Shown here in pieces: positions 34,520 to 42,720 of a stretch of 64,000 nt of DNA; within the stretch, counting starts at the first letter, position 1; the number at the start of each line of letters is the position of its first letter. The translations under genes and the position numbers were made by a program. This DNA comes from Desulfobacula sp. (lineage in GTDB: Bacteria; Desulfobacterota; Desulfobacteria; Desulfobacterales; Desulfobacteraceae): contig JANQML010000087.1 of the NCBI GenBank assembly GCA_028280105.1, forward strand, positions 56,100-120,099. The letters are read 5' to 3'. A model generated the notes under the pieces. The model saw only the letters and a program-made list of their open reading frames with translations. It was not told the DNA's origin and ran no database searches.

Positions 34520-35779
34520 ATGCCAATGTCAGATTCATACCGTAACCGTCTGTCTGCGATTTTACCGCAAATTGTGAAAACCTTTGGAACGCCGTTTCAT
34601 ATTTATGATGAGCTGGGAATTCGTGAAACCTGTAACCATTTGAATTCCGCGTTCAAAGATATAAGCGGGTTTAAAGAATTTTTTGCCGTTAAGGCACTTC
34701 CCAACCCAATGATCATGAAGATTATGCAGGAAGAAGGGTTTGGTTTTGATTGCAGTTCCGTCCCGGAACTGACACTGTCCCGGCAGGTGGGAAGTTTTGG
34801 CGAAGAAATCATGTTTACATCAAACAACACCAGCCCGGACCAGTTTGAAGCCGCTCAAGCCCAGGGCGGATCCATCCTGAACCTGGATGACATCTCTTTA
34901 ATCAAAAAGTTGGGTCACACCCCGGAGTTAATCTGTTTCCGTTATAATCCGGGGTCCAGGCGGGAAGGCAATACCATTATCGGAAATCCTGTTGAAGCCA
35001 AATACGGCGTGTCACACGATCAGATTATTGATGCATACGGCCAATGTGCGGATATGGGAATCAAACGGTTTGGGATCCATACCATGCTGGCCTCCAACGA
35101 ACTCAAGTATACCTATATGGTCGAAACCGCCCGAATGCTGCTTGACATCGTCAAGGAAATCAACAAAAAACTGGGCATCACCTTTGAGTTTATTAATATC
35201 GGCGGCGGCCTGGGCATTCCGTATACACCGGATGCCGACCCCTTTGATCTGGATGCCATGGCCAAAGAGATCACGGCCCTGTTTGCGGCCTTTAAAACCG
35301 AAAATAAATGGGCGCCCCGGTTATATATGGAAAGCGGCCGGTACATCACCGGTCCCCATGGCGTCCTGGTAACACAGGTGATCAATCACAAGCAGATCTA
35401 CCGGCATTACGTGGGTGTGGACGCGTCCATGTCCGCACTTATGAGACCGGGGATGTACGATGCGTATCACCATATCCATATCCTGGGCAAAGAAACCGGG
35501 CAATCGAAAAAAATCGTCGATGTGGTGGGGGCATTGTGTGAGAACAACGACAAATTTGCCGTCCAGAGGGAACTGCCGGAAACCCGGGATGGCGATATTC
35601 TGATTATCCATGATACCGGTGCCCACGGTCATGCCATGGGTTTTAACTATAACGGCCACCTGCGCCCAAAAGAACTGTTCTTAAAACAAGACAACAGCGT
35701 GGAACTGATCCGCCGTGCAGAGACTGCGGATGATTATTTTGCCACACTGGATTTTGAACCGAAGACAATGAAAGCCTAA
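34520..35779 (+). CDS. Fold III PLP decarboxylase (LysA-like)
   Basis: A 419-residue enzyme of the alanine-racemase-like decarboxylase group, which includes diaminopimelate, ornithine and arginine decarboxylases. The PLP lysine is K58 in FFAVKALPNP. Other landmarks are FDCSSVPEL, the glycine loop INIGGGLGIPY, ESGRYITGPHG, and ALCENNDKF, where LysA usually has CExxD. The usual GAY near the C-terminus reads HDTGAHGHAMGFNYNG, with histidine in place of tyrosine. LysA is most likely, but substrate choice may differ. It is co-transcribed with lrp (14-bp gap). An ATG two codons in (MSDS) is an alternative start. Confidence 0.8.
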   Translation: MPMSDSYRNRLSAILPQIVKTFGTPFHIYDELGIRETCNHLNSAFKDISGFKEFFAVKALPNPMIMKIMQEEGFGFDCSSVPELTLSRQVGSFGEEIMFTSNNTSPDQFEAAQAQGGSILNLDDISLIKKLGHTPELICFRYNPGSRREGNTIIGNPVEAKYGVSHDQIIDAYGQCADMGIKRFGIHTMLASNELKYTYMVETARMLLDIVKEINKKLGITFEFINIGGGLGIPYTPDADPFDLDAMAKEITALFAAFKTENKWAPRLYMESGRYITGPHGVLVTQVINHKQIYRHYVGVDASMSALMRPGMYDAYHHIHILGKETGQSKKIVDVVGALCENNDKFAVQRELPETRDGDILIIHDTGAHGHAMGFNYNGHLRPKELFLKQDNSVELIRRAETADDYFATLDFEPKTMKA

Positions 35780-35850
35780 TCTTATCTCCGGTACCGGGGA
35801 TTAAAATTAATAAATTTGTAAACCCTATTTAAAATGAGGTTATTAGATAT

Positions 35851-36171
35851 ATGGAATATGCCGTTGTCCTGACCACCTGTCCCAGCGAGCAGGAAGCAAA
35901 AGACCTTGCCACGCGAATCATAGCTGAAAAACTGGGCGCCTGTGTCCAGCTATCCGGAATTGAAAGTTTTTATATCTGGGAAGGGGAGACCTGCATCGAG
36001 CCGGAGATCCGCCTGACGATTAAAACGCGGACAAAGCTGTATGAAAAACTTGAGGCACTGATTAAAAATCACCATAGTTTTGATGTTCCCCAAATCGTCA
36101 TGATCCCGATCAAGGACGGATCCGATGCATATCTGGACTGGGTTGACTTAAATACCGGAAAAACGGGATGA
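35851..36171 (+). CDS. cutA: CutA1-family protein
   Basis: A 106-residue CutA1 homologue, a trimeric protein associated with divalent-cation tolerance and signal-protein-like folds. Family marks: VLTTCPSEQEAKDLATRIIAEKLGACV at the N-terminus, FYIWEGE, and the C-terminal SFDVPQIVMIPI. Length is typical. It follows the decarboxylase by 71 bp on the same strand; a functional link is not evident. Confidence 0.94.
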   Translation: MEYAVVLTTCPSEQEAKDLATRIIAEKLGACVQLSGIESFYIWEGETCIEPEIRLTIKTRTKLYEKLEALIKNHHSFDVPQIVMIPIKDGSDAYLDWVDLNTGKTG

Positions 36172-36239
36172 GCCGGATTGTTTCAGACAGCAGCAAAAGA
36201 CCGGTTCTTTTTTTGGAAACTAACGGTCCGTTCGCACAT

Positions 36240-36818
36240 TTACAAAACCGTCTTCGGGTTCGCAGATTCTTTTAAAAATCTGATCCCGATTCCGGCGGTC
36301 TCTTTTCTGACAATTTGACCATGATGTTTCTGGGGATGGCCCTTTTCAGTTTGAAATGTAACTAAGAGTGGGTCTCCGATACGATATCTTTCCGGTTTTT
36401 TCGATCTGACAAACATCCCTGAATAACTCAGGTCCTTTGACATCTCTTTAAACAGCACCCCCTTTTTAATGAATTCAACCGAGCTGACGAACGCTTTCCG
36501 GGGATATCCGCGTCTTTCTCCGTCCTTAACCGTTCCATTATTTGAAAGGGGCATTTCTCCATTGAACGTGGTTTCATTAAATAGATGATGATTCATTTTC
36601 TCATTGGCACTCATCTTGTTTAAATCTTTTCTTGCCACTCCCGCTGAAACCGCTTTGGTATCATATTTAATGACGCGAACATCCTTGACTGCCGCACCGA
36701 CAGAAAGCTGTTTAAGACCCTGACGGAATCTGATGAACTGAATCAGCAGCAGGGTGGCAATAAAACCGATCCCAATTACGGCCACAACCAAAAGTGAGTT
36801 CAATAGGGTTCCCATCAT
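36240..36818 (-). CDS. Membrane-anchored PilZ-domain protein
   Basis: A 192-residue protein with one N-terminal membrane helix (about 5-29, LLNSLLVVAVIGIGFIATLLLIQFI), a linker and a C-terminal PilZ domain from about 100. The c-di-GMP box RRGYPRKAF and the DLSYSGMF box are present. It should place a c-di-GMP receptor at the inner membrane. It stands alone and convergent to cutA. The 387 bp beyond its start hold repeat R2 copy 2, hairpins and an R3 motif. Confidence 0.85.
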   Translation of the reverse strand: MMGTLLNSLLVVAVIGIGFIATLLLIQFIRFRQGLKQLSVGAAVKDVRVIKYDTKAVSAGVARKDLNKMSANEKMNHHLFNETTFNGEMPLSNNGTVKDGERRGYPRKAFVSSVEFIKKGVLFKEMSKDLSYSGMFVRSKKPERYRIGDPLLVTFQTEKGHPQKHHGQIVRKETAGIGIRFLKESANPKTVL

Positions 36819-36867
36819 AATTCTTATCTTTTTTTTATCTGGCCCGGATTAAGGGTGTCTATCAGCC

Positions 36868-37005
36868 CAGGGCAAACGCATTTAGAACCGGCACGTTTTT
36901 TGATCATCTATAATATTAAGTTTTTAGCCCTTGTTAAAAATTTATCTGCGTTTGCCTTCATCATGTAACTATCTGAAATCATTTATACTGAATTTTACAT
37001 GCGAT
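36868..37005 (+). repeat. Dispersed repeat R2, copy 2
   Basis: Same 138-bp unit as 33620-33757, 3248 bp away and in direct orientation. Inverted arms are at 36871-36880 and 36947-36956. It contains a sequence like a sigma-54 site (GGCACGTTTTTTGAT), but the -12 GC is not kept. Confidence 0.85.
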
Positions 37006-37086
37006 GGCCCTGTCTTTCAACCGTGGTTGAAAGACCTGGCATGGATACCCTGTTTGAACTCATCAAAAAAATCCGCCAGGGCCATC
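37003..37086. other. Nested hairpin next to R2 copy 2
   Basis: Outer arms GATGGCCCTG (37003-37012) and CAGGGCCATC (37077-37086) are perfectly complementary. Inside is an 11-bp perfect hairpin with a 2-nt loop (GTCTTTCAACC/GGTTGAAAGAC, 37012-37035). No T-run follows. It may be a structured RNA or a decayed mobile end. Confidence 0.5.
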
Positions 37087-37116
37087 TGTGATGAAGGGGG
37101 CCAAAAGAATCATTGT

Positions 37117-37148
37117 CGATTTAAAAATCGATTCGTGAAATATCCGGG
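37117..37148 (+). repeat. Short dispersed motif R3, copy 2
   Basis: Contains the 14-bp palindrome CGATTTAAAAATCG and then CGATTCGTGAAATATCCGGG, identical in reverse complement to 19873-19892. It lies 57 bp beyond the adenylate cyclase stop. Confidence 0.5.
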
Positions 37149-37205
37149 CTTCGGACAACCCCCGACCCTTGATTACCCGCCGACACAATGGCGGTTCAAG
37201 GTTAC

Positions 37206-40200
37206 CTAAAGATCATAATACAGCACGTCCCAGTTGGGTTGAATTTTATTCTTCTGTTTTTTAGGATTCTTGGAAGAATAAAACAATGTATTAAAGGGCA
37301 TGTTTTCCAGCCCCATTCTGTTGAGAATATCTTTTTTGGTTTCGGCAAGTGTCAGGGGACTTGCCAAAATAACGGATTCATAAAACAGCTCTCCCCAGGA
37401 ATTGAGGTAAACCAGGGTGTAATCGCTTATCCTTTCCTGATGTTCAGGCACATAAAAATTCATTGATACAAAAAGCCCGATCACCTTGTCTACGGTGAGT
37501 AACTGGTCAAATCCAACAGTTTTTTCAAGGGGCGGATTGAAAAAATCATACATGATTTCAAACAGTTTCCGGATGTCGTCAACAGTGACATAAGAGGGAT
37601 TGGGAACTAAACTCACGGCATTGGCCTCATTATAAAGACCGTTGCTGATCAACCATATGCCGATTTCCTCAACCGTATCCGCCCGGATTAAAAGATCCTC
37701 TTTGAAATCGAGCTTCCGTGTGTTCCTGTTGAACAATTCCCACATTCCTCTACCGGTGTCTGACTTGAGGTAACGCAGGTGCAGGCGTTGGTAATACTGG
37801 CCGCTCCTTGAGATGATAAACGCCTTTTCAACCCTTCCGGGTTGTTTTGAGAATTCAATAAACACCTTCCGTCCGAGCACGGTCCGGTCTTTAGGGTTGA
37901 TTTTTGACTGTCTCTGGCGTGAAAACTTTTTATTCACGGTTTTATATGTGTTGATCATATAGTCTTTGATAGTGTTTGACAGCGTGGCAATATCACGATA
38001 TTCCCAGTTCTTGAATCCACCGACTCTAAAGACCTCCTCTTTGGTCCACCCCCAACGGCGCATACATTTTTCAAGGAGTATATTTCGAAAACCGAAAACC
38101 GCATCTTCATCCCCGGGCTCCTCTGAAATACCGAGTTTCAAAAAAAAACAGGTTTTAAGGAGCGTCACTGAGTCCTTGTCGCCAACGGCTTTAAAATGAG
38201 CGAGAAGATTTTCCACCAGAATATAATATGAATCACTTTGGGAAAGCTGCAGGTGCGCGCCTGAATTCATCCACTCGTCTTTATACTTGTTGCAAAGCAG
38301 AATCTGCTTTCCATACTCATGGATGAATTTCTCAAGAAGCGCCATTTTCAGAACAGACTTAAAAGGGCTTTTCAGGCATTTGAACATCTGCCAGAGAGAA
38401 CCGCCAAAATATTCACCGATGGATATGGCGTTGATATCTCCCAGGTCAATATATCTGGAATCACTCGAGCCAAAGACAACAGTGTTGCTGATGATTTCGT
38501 AATAATTCACGCTGACGGCACTGGGCAATACCGCCCAGAGGGGAATTTTTCCGGCAACATAAATCATGGTTCTGTAAAATTCTTCTTTTAACAACCGTGA
38601 TTGTGCCGACCCCGAACTTTCAACCGAGAAATTCCCAAAATCATTATTCCTGGCTTTCAGAATATCCACGACAAAAAAGGTAACTTTTGTATGAAACATA
38701 TCCAGGGCCATTGATTCCAGACTTTTCAGCTTTATCTCAAGCTGGTCCATATCCCAGGAGTCAAACTTTTTTTCATGGATGCAGACCCAATAGTCAATAT
38801 CCGAATCTGATGTCTGGGCGATGGACCCCACACTCCCAATGGTAAAAAGTCCTTCGATACGGGGCTCACGGCATCGCCCAGGGGAAATATCATTGCCGAG
38901 AATGTAGCGGTTCAACAGGTCTTGCGTTTCAGTGTCCGGAAAATAATTCCAGATGCCGCAGGGTGTTTGGGGATGACATGCCCTAAATCCGGGCATGGTT
39001 ATATTTTCATTCAGCAAAAGAGGAATAAGCCGGAACAGATCAACCTGTTTTTTATTGAAGATGTCAAAGGCTGTAAGCAGGGAAAGCCGGTTTTGGTTTA
39101 AAAACTTTTGCTTTCCATAGTGAATGAATTCACAAAAAATCTCTTTGTTGATTTTCGCTACAGCCCAGGGTTCGATTAAGGACAGATCCCTGTCGGAAAG
39201 CTGGAATTGCCTTGCGTTACAGTCCAGATTTTCAGTCCTGATATTCGCGCTGTGACTGAGCTGGAATTTACAGAACCGTGCCCTCACATCCGAAAAATCT
39301 GCATTACCCAGAACGGCCGTAGAAAAAGAGACGGCAGAGAGTCTTGAATGGGCAAAACATGAATCAGACAGATCTGTTTCCCGAAATACGCTTTTCGAAA
39401 TGACAGCCCCGGCAAAAGAGACATCTTTCAAGCTGGCCTGGCTGAAATCACAATTATACAAGGATGCGTTTTCAAAACTGCAGTTTTTGAATTCAGCGCC
39501 CAATGCATTTACATTTATAAAAACAGTATGATCAAAGTTGACCCGGTCAAACCGTGCCGCTTGCATATCAACATTACAAAAAATGCTTTTTCTGAAAACA
39601 ATATTAAAAAAAACAGCCTGTGAAAAACAGGTCCCCACAATGATACTGCCATTAAAAAAAAGGCTAGGCGAATTCATCTTTAAGGAGGACAGGTCCGCAT
39701 TTAAAATAAACTCATTTTCAAAACAAATTTCATCACCCGACTTTTCTCCGGATTTAAGGCGGGTTATCTTTTTTTGGATGATGGCCCTGGCAGAAACCGG
39801 CAGGTTTTCCGATGTAATGTTTATCCGCTTGAGAATGGCATCAAACTCTGACACAATACTGTTCTTTTCTTTTGCCAGAAGGGATCTGGCCTTCACGGCA
39901 ACGGAGGCCTCCCGGTCGCAGGCAGAATTTCTGCTTAACAGCTTTATGATCCGTTCCGGCCTTTTCTTGATTATTCCTAAAACGCAGGCAAGGTTGGCAT
40001 CAAAACTCACATCTTCATATTCTTTCTGGTTCAGGGCGATATCCTGAATAAACAAAAAGGAAAATCTGGACAAGGTGGATATCTCGGAATGGATTACCGG
40101 CAGCAGGGAGGGATACTTTGCCGAAACCATTTTAAGGATACGATATGGCGGTAGTTTCCCTGATACGATCATCGCCTTAAAGGCATGGATCGCTTCAGCC

Positions 40201-41084
40201 TCTTTCCTTTCATAAAAAAAACGGAGGATGGGGTAGCACAGTTCCCGGTAATACCCGACAGCTGAAGCTTCAATGATATTGTAGATGGTAATCCGGACCG
40301 CCTCGTCTTTCTCATCAGCCAGGAGGTTGATTAACAGGTCGGCATGAATTTTTCCCTTTATCATGGAAAGCGCCTTAAGCCCTATTATCCGTAATTCCGG
40401 ATGGGGAGACCGTATCTCTCCGGATATAATCTGCCCGGGAAATCTTAATTGTACACTGATATTGTGCAAAAAGGGATCTGCATTTTTTTGGCGGTCAAAG
40501 AGGCCGGCGTAAAAACGGATAACAGTGTCTCTCCGGCGAAGTGACACTAAAATGCGCCTGAATGAACAGCCGAATTTCAGGCGGATATCCGGGGAAGCCT
40601 CAAGATAGTGTTGAACAAAAGACAACCGGTCGGCTTCCGGCACCACGGCAACCAGTTGTTCCATGTCCGGTACTGAAACCGATCCCTTTCGCACAGCTTT
40701 AAAAGCAAAGCGGCATCCTTCCGGGCCAAAGGTCAGCAGGGTTGTAAAAAGAAAAAAAAAGACATCTGGACACATATCCGACCGGATAAGGGCGTATATC
40801 CGCGCGCAGATCAATGTTACGCTTTTGCGATCCCCATAGTCATCTGCCCCCCTGGCATCTGCCAACATTTTACGGATATTTTTTTTCAGCGTTTCAAGAC
40901 TGCCTTTCGCCTTGATTTTCAAGGACATATGGTGGGACGTCAAACCTTTCAGAATAGGCAGGATGGCAGTTTCAGGCGGTAAAGTGACGGCGTTCTCTAC
41001 AATAAGGGTCTTTTCTCCAATTGATAATTTCTCCCATTTGGATTCAAACAGATTAAAATCAAAACCATCAATTGGTGTCTTCAT
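37206..41084 (-). CDS. Class I adenylate cyclase with HEAT-like and pentapeptide repeats
   Basis: A very large cytoplasmic protein, 1292 residues from the ATG at 41084 (AAGGAG upstream; an earlier ATG at 41117 adds 11). Residues 1-460 are helical repeats (SPHPELRIIGLKALSMI, DEAVRITIYNII). About 460-620 holds pentapeptide repeats (AEFKNCSFENASLYNCDFSQ). From about 640 the sequence matches class I (CyaA-type) cyclases: the nucleotidyltransferase box GSVGSIAQTSDSDIDYW (about 740) and the EYFGGSLWQMFK and SPFKSVLKMALLEK blocks. Enterobacterial CyaA is about 850 residues and has no pentapeptide domain. Likely makes cAMP from ATP, with the repeats giving protein contacts. The regulator and cAMP receptor are not in this window. 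Confidence 0.85.
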   Translation of the reverse strand: MKTPIDGFDFNLFESKWEKLSIGEKTLIVENAVTLPPETAILPILKGLTSHHMSLKIKAKGSLETLKKNIRKMLADARGADDYGDRKSVTLICARIYALIRSDMCPDVFFFLFTTLLTFGPEGCRFAFKAVRKGSVSVPDMEQLVAVVPEADRLSFVQHYLEASPDIRLKFGCSFRRILVSLRRRDTVIRFYAGLFDRQKNADPFLHNISVQLRFPGQIISGEIRSPHPELRIIGLKALSMIKGKIHADLLINLLADEKDEAVRITIYNIIEASAVGYYRELCYPILRFFYERKEAEAIHAFKAMIVSGKLPPYRILKMVSAKYPSLLPVIHSEISTLSRFSFLFIQDIALNQKEYEDVSFDANLACVLGIIKKRPERIIKLLSRNSACDREASVAVKARSLLAKEKNSIVSEFDAILKRINITSENLPVSARAIIQKKITRLKSGEKSGDEICFENEFILNADLSSLKMNSPSLFFNGSIIVGTCFSQAVFFNIVFRKSIFCNVDMQAARFDRVNFDHTVFINVNALGAEFKNCSFENASLYNCDFSQASLKDVSFAGAVISKSVFRETDLSDSCFAHSRLSAVSFSTAVLGNADFSDVRARFCKFQLSHSANIRTENLDCNARQFQLSDRDLSLIEPWAVAKINKEIFCEFIHYGKQKFLNQNRLSLLTAFDIFNKKQVDLFRLIPLLLNENITMPGFRACHPQTPCGIWNYFPDTETQDLLNRYILGNDISPGRCREPRIEGLFTIGSVGSIAQTSDSDIDYWVCIHEKKFDSWDMDQLEIKLKSLESMALDMFHTKVTFFVVDILKARNNDFGNFSVESSGSAQSRLLKEEFYRTMIYVAGKIPLWAVLPSAVSVNYYEIISNTVVFGSSDSRYIDLGDINAISIGEYFGGSLWQMFKCLKSPFKSVLKMALLEKFIHEYGKQILLCNKYKDEWMNSGAHLQLSQSDSYYILVENLLAHFKAVGDKDSVTLLKTCFFLKLGISEEPGDEDAVFGFRNILLEKCMRRWGWTKEEVFRVGGFKNWEYRDIATLSNTIKDYMINTYKTVNKKFSRQRQSKINPKDRTVLGRKVFIEFSKQPGRVEKAFIISRSGQYYQRLHLRYLKSDTGRGMWELFNRNTRKLDFKEDLLIRADTVEEIGIWLISNGLYNEANAVSLVPNPSYVTVDDIRKLFEIMYDFFNPPLEKTVGFDQLLTVDKVIGLFVSMNFYVPEHQERISDYTLVYLNSWGELFYESVILASPLTLAETKKDILNRMGLENMPFNTLFYSSKNPKKQKNKIQPNWDVLYYDL

Positions 41085-41277
41085 GGTGCTCGAAATCTCC
41101 TTTTTTTTCAATTGCATACATTTTCCGGTGTCAGCTGCAGTTCAAGCATTTTTTGGACTTTCCCATAAAAAAAGCCAGGTATTGGAGGCTGTTTCTGAGC
41201 AAATCATTGCAACCGGAGCCACCTTATCTTTTACAAGCCCGTTAATTTGGTTTTTCACAATCCGCGTCCTTTTGAGA

Positions 41278-41794
41278 TCATCTATCATAATGGATCAGGT
41301 CATATCTGCTGCCGATCGGATCGGTAATGTAGTCTCCGGCCAGAACTGTCATCCGGTCTTCCAAACCGTATTCGAGGATGATCCCCCGGGTTGTCCGCGC
41401 GACAGCAGGCTTGTCAAACACAATGCCCTGCATATCGGGATTTTTTTGAAGAGCCGCAATACAATCCATCCCGTGGGCGCCGCCCAGGTCAAGCATCTTG
41501 CGGCATTCTTTGAACCCGGGAAGCCGTGCCAGTTCGTCCCCGATTCTCTGGGAGACGCCTGCAAAAGAAGACTCTTCATAGCCTGGGTCAGGGAGCAAAG
41601 GGCATTGAGGAACAGCTCTGTATTGGCCTCATGGATTCCCAGGGCGGCAGCCGTTTCTCCGGCGTTTTTTCTTCACCCAAGTGGTTGAAGATCCCCATCT
41701 CTACGGCGGTCATCAGGGACAAGGTTTTTATAATGCCGTACTGCATGTCGAAAAGGGGTGTGGAATCGGTTTTTACAATGGGAAGTTCTTTCAT
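41278..41794 (-). pseudogene. Decayed SAM-dependent methyltransferase
   Basis: The N-terminal dimerisation part is readable (STPLFDMQYGIIKTLSLMTAV, GIFNHLGEEKTPE). The frame then shifts by one base near 41655, where a different frame continues as ETAAALGIHEANTELFLNAL. It shifts again near 41598 into the SAM-binding part (MLDLGGAHGMDCIAAL, VFDKP, GDYITDPIG). A stop at 41278 removes the C-terminal third. Two shifts plus truncation show it is not functional. The start is the ATG at 41794 with GGAG upstream. Related families act on hydroxyl groups of small molecules. Confidence 0.8.
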
Positions 41795-41892
41795 CGTCAT
41801 CGCTCCTTTTCCGTCAAGAAGAGAGATAGGAACTTGCTTTTTGCTAAAGAAAGTATCGAAAATCCCTAAAGTATAAAATATTACTGCTCCCC

Positions 41893-41926
41893 TGATACAA
41901 GCACAACATGTTGTGCTTGTATCAGC
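41893..41926. other. Perfect 34-bp palindrome
   Basis: The arm CTGATACAAGCACAACA is followed directly, with no spacer, by its exact reverse complement. It lies 98 bp upstream of the decayed methyltransferase. No T-run follows, so it is not a normal terminator. A dyad operator or a cleavage or recombination site are options. The rest of 41795-42149 shows no gene. Confidence 0.75.
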
Positions 41927-42149
41927 GTAAGACAACCTGAGTCAAGACAAAAATCAAGGTCTGAAAATATGGGAAATAATACCTTGAGATTTCTGAAAAA
42001 TATTGTAACCGGGCTGATTTTGGGCGCAGACCGGTTCAAGAATATAATCAAAAAACCTTTTGCAATGGATCATGATTGCGGATGCCCCAAGGATCAATCG
42101 GTGTCCAGATGGCTACAGCTGCACCAGGAGAGACAAGATGGTAGGATTC

Positions 42150-42482
42150 CTATTCTGTCTCAATCCAGTTTTCTAACCGTAAACCGTCAATTCTCTCAAA
42201 CTCACGTAGATTATTGGAAACCAAAATTAATGACTCACTTCTGGCATGGCCGGCAATATGCAAATCATTTACTCCTATTGGAGTACCTTTTTTTTCTAAG
42301 TTCGCTCTTATATTGCCATAATGAAATGCCGCATTATTGTCGTATGGCAAGACATCTAAACGCGATGTAAAATCCTCAACTTTCCGCAAATTGTGGGAAA
42401 CCATAGAGCTTTTTTCAACACCATGTAATAATTCAGCTAAAGTGATTGAACTAATACACATCTGTCCTGAATGGGCATTAAA
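42150..42482 (-). pseudogene. VapC-type PIN toxin, N-terminus deleted
   Basis: The reading frame carries the body of a VapC ribonuclease toxin: GQMCISSITLAELLHGVEKS and VNDLHIAGHARSESLILVSNN (two of the conserved acidic residues). The first about 24 codons, which in VapC encode the strand ending LDTN with the first catalytic aspartate, are missing. The frame joins directly onto the end of vapB, where the vapB stop overlaps. A frame-opening ATG at 42515 lies inside vapB and gives a product without that aspartate. The deletion should inactivate the toxin. Other acidic residues are kept, so the loss looks recent. Confidence 0.8.
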
Positions 42483-42720
42483 AAGAATCCCTTTCAAATT
42501 GTTCTTGTGAGGCACGTTCGTTCATAAAATCATCGGAAACACCATTCTCAGAAAGGAAAAAACTATCCCAGGTATTTTCTACTGGTGAGAGTATGCGGTC
42601 CTTACCAACAATACGCACAACAACCTTTTTTACCGTTTCGGAAAAACGGGTGTCCGCCGGTAACCTTACCGCTTGAGTTCTATGGATGAGTAAAAAGGTT
42701 GGGGTAACAACCGGTGTCAT
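42478..42720 (-). CDS. vapB: VapB-type antitoxin
   Basis: An 80-residue antitoxin of the VapB/AbrB-like group. RTQAVRLPADTRF near the N-terminus is the DNA-binding swapped-hairpin signature, followed by VRIVGKDRILSPVENTWDSFF and the toxin-binding tail SDDFMNERASQEQFERDSF. It appears intact. Its ATG overlaps the stop of the upstream DUF547 gene (ATGA), so translation may be coupled to it. Its toxin partner downstream has lost its start region, leaving an orphan antitoxin that may still repress or counter related toxins. Confidence 0.82.
   Translation of the reverse strand: MTPVVTPTFLLIHRTQAVRLPADTRFSETVKKVVVRIVGKDRILSPVENTWDSFFLSENGVSDDFMNERASQEQFERDSF

Noticed and set aside
36885-36905. Sigma-54-like site GGCACGTTTTTTGAT inside R2
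   Set aside because: The conserved -12 GC is GA and the other copy has GACACG; it is probably incidental to the repeat.
42034-42060. An insertion-sequence end or attachment site near the 34-bp palindrome
   Set aside because: No target duplication, transposase fragment or tRNA is present nearby.
41969-42370. Plus-strand ORF of 133 residues
   Set aside because: Most of it is antisense to the vapC remnant, and the remaining part has no recognisable features or good start signal.
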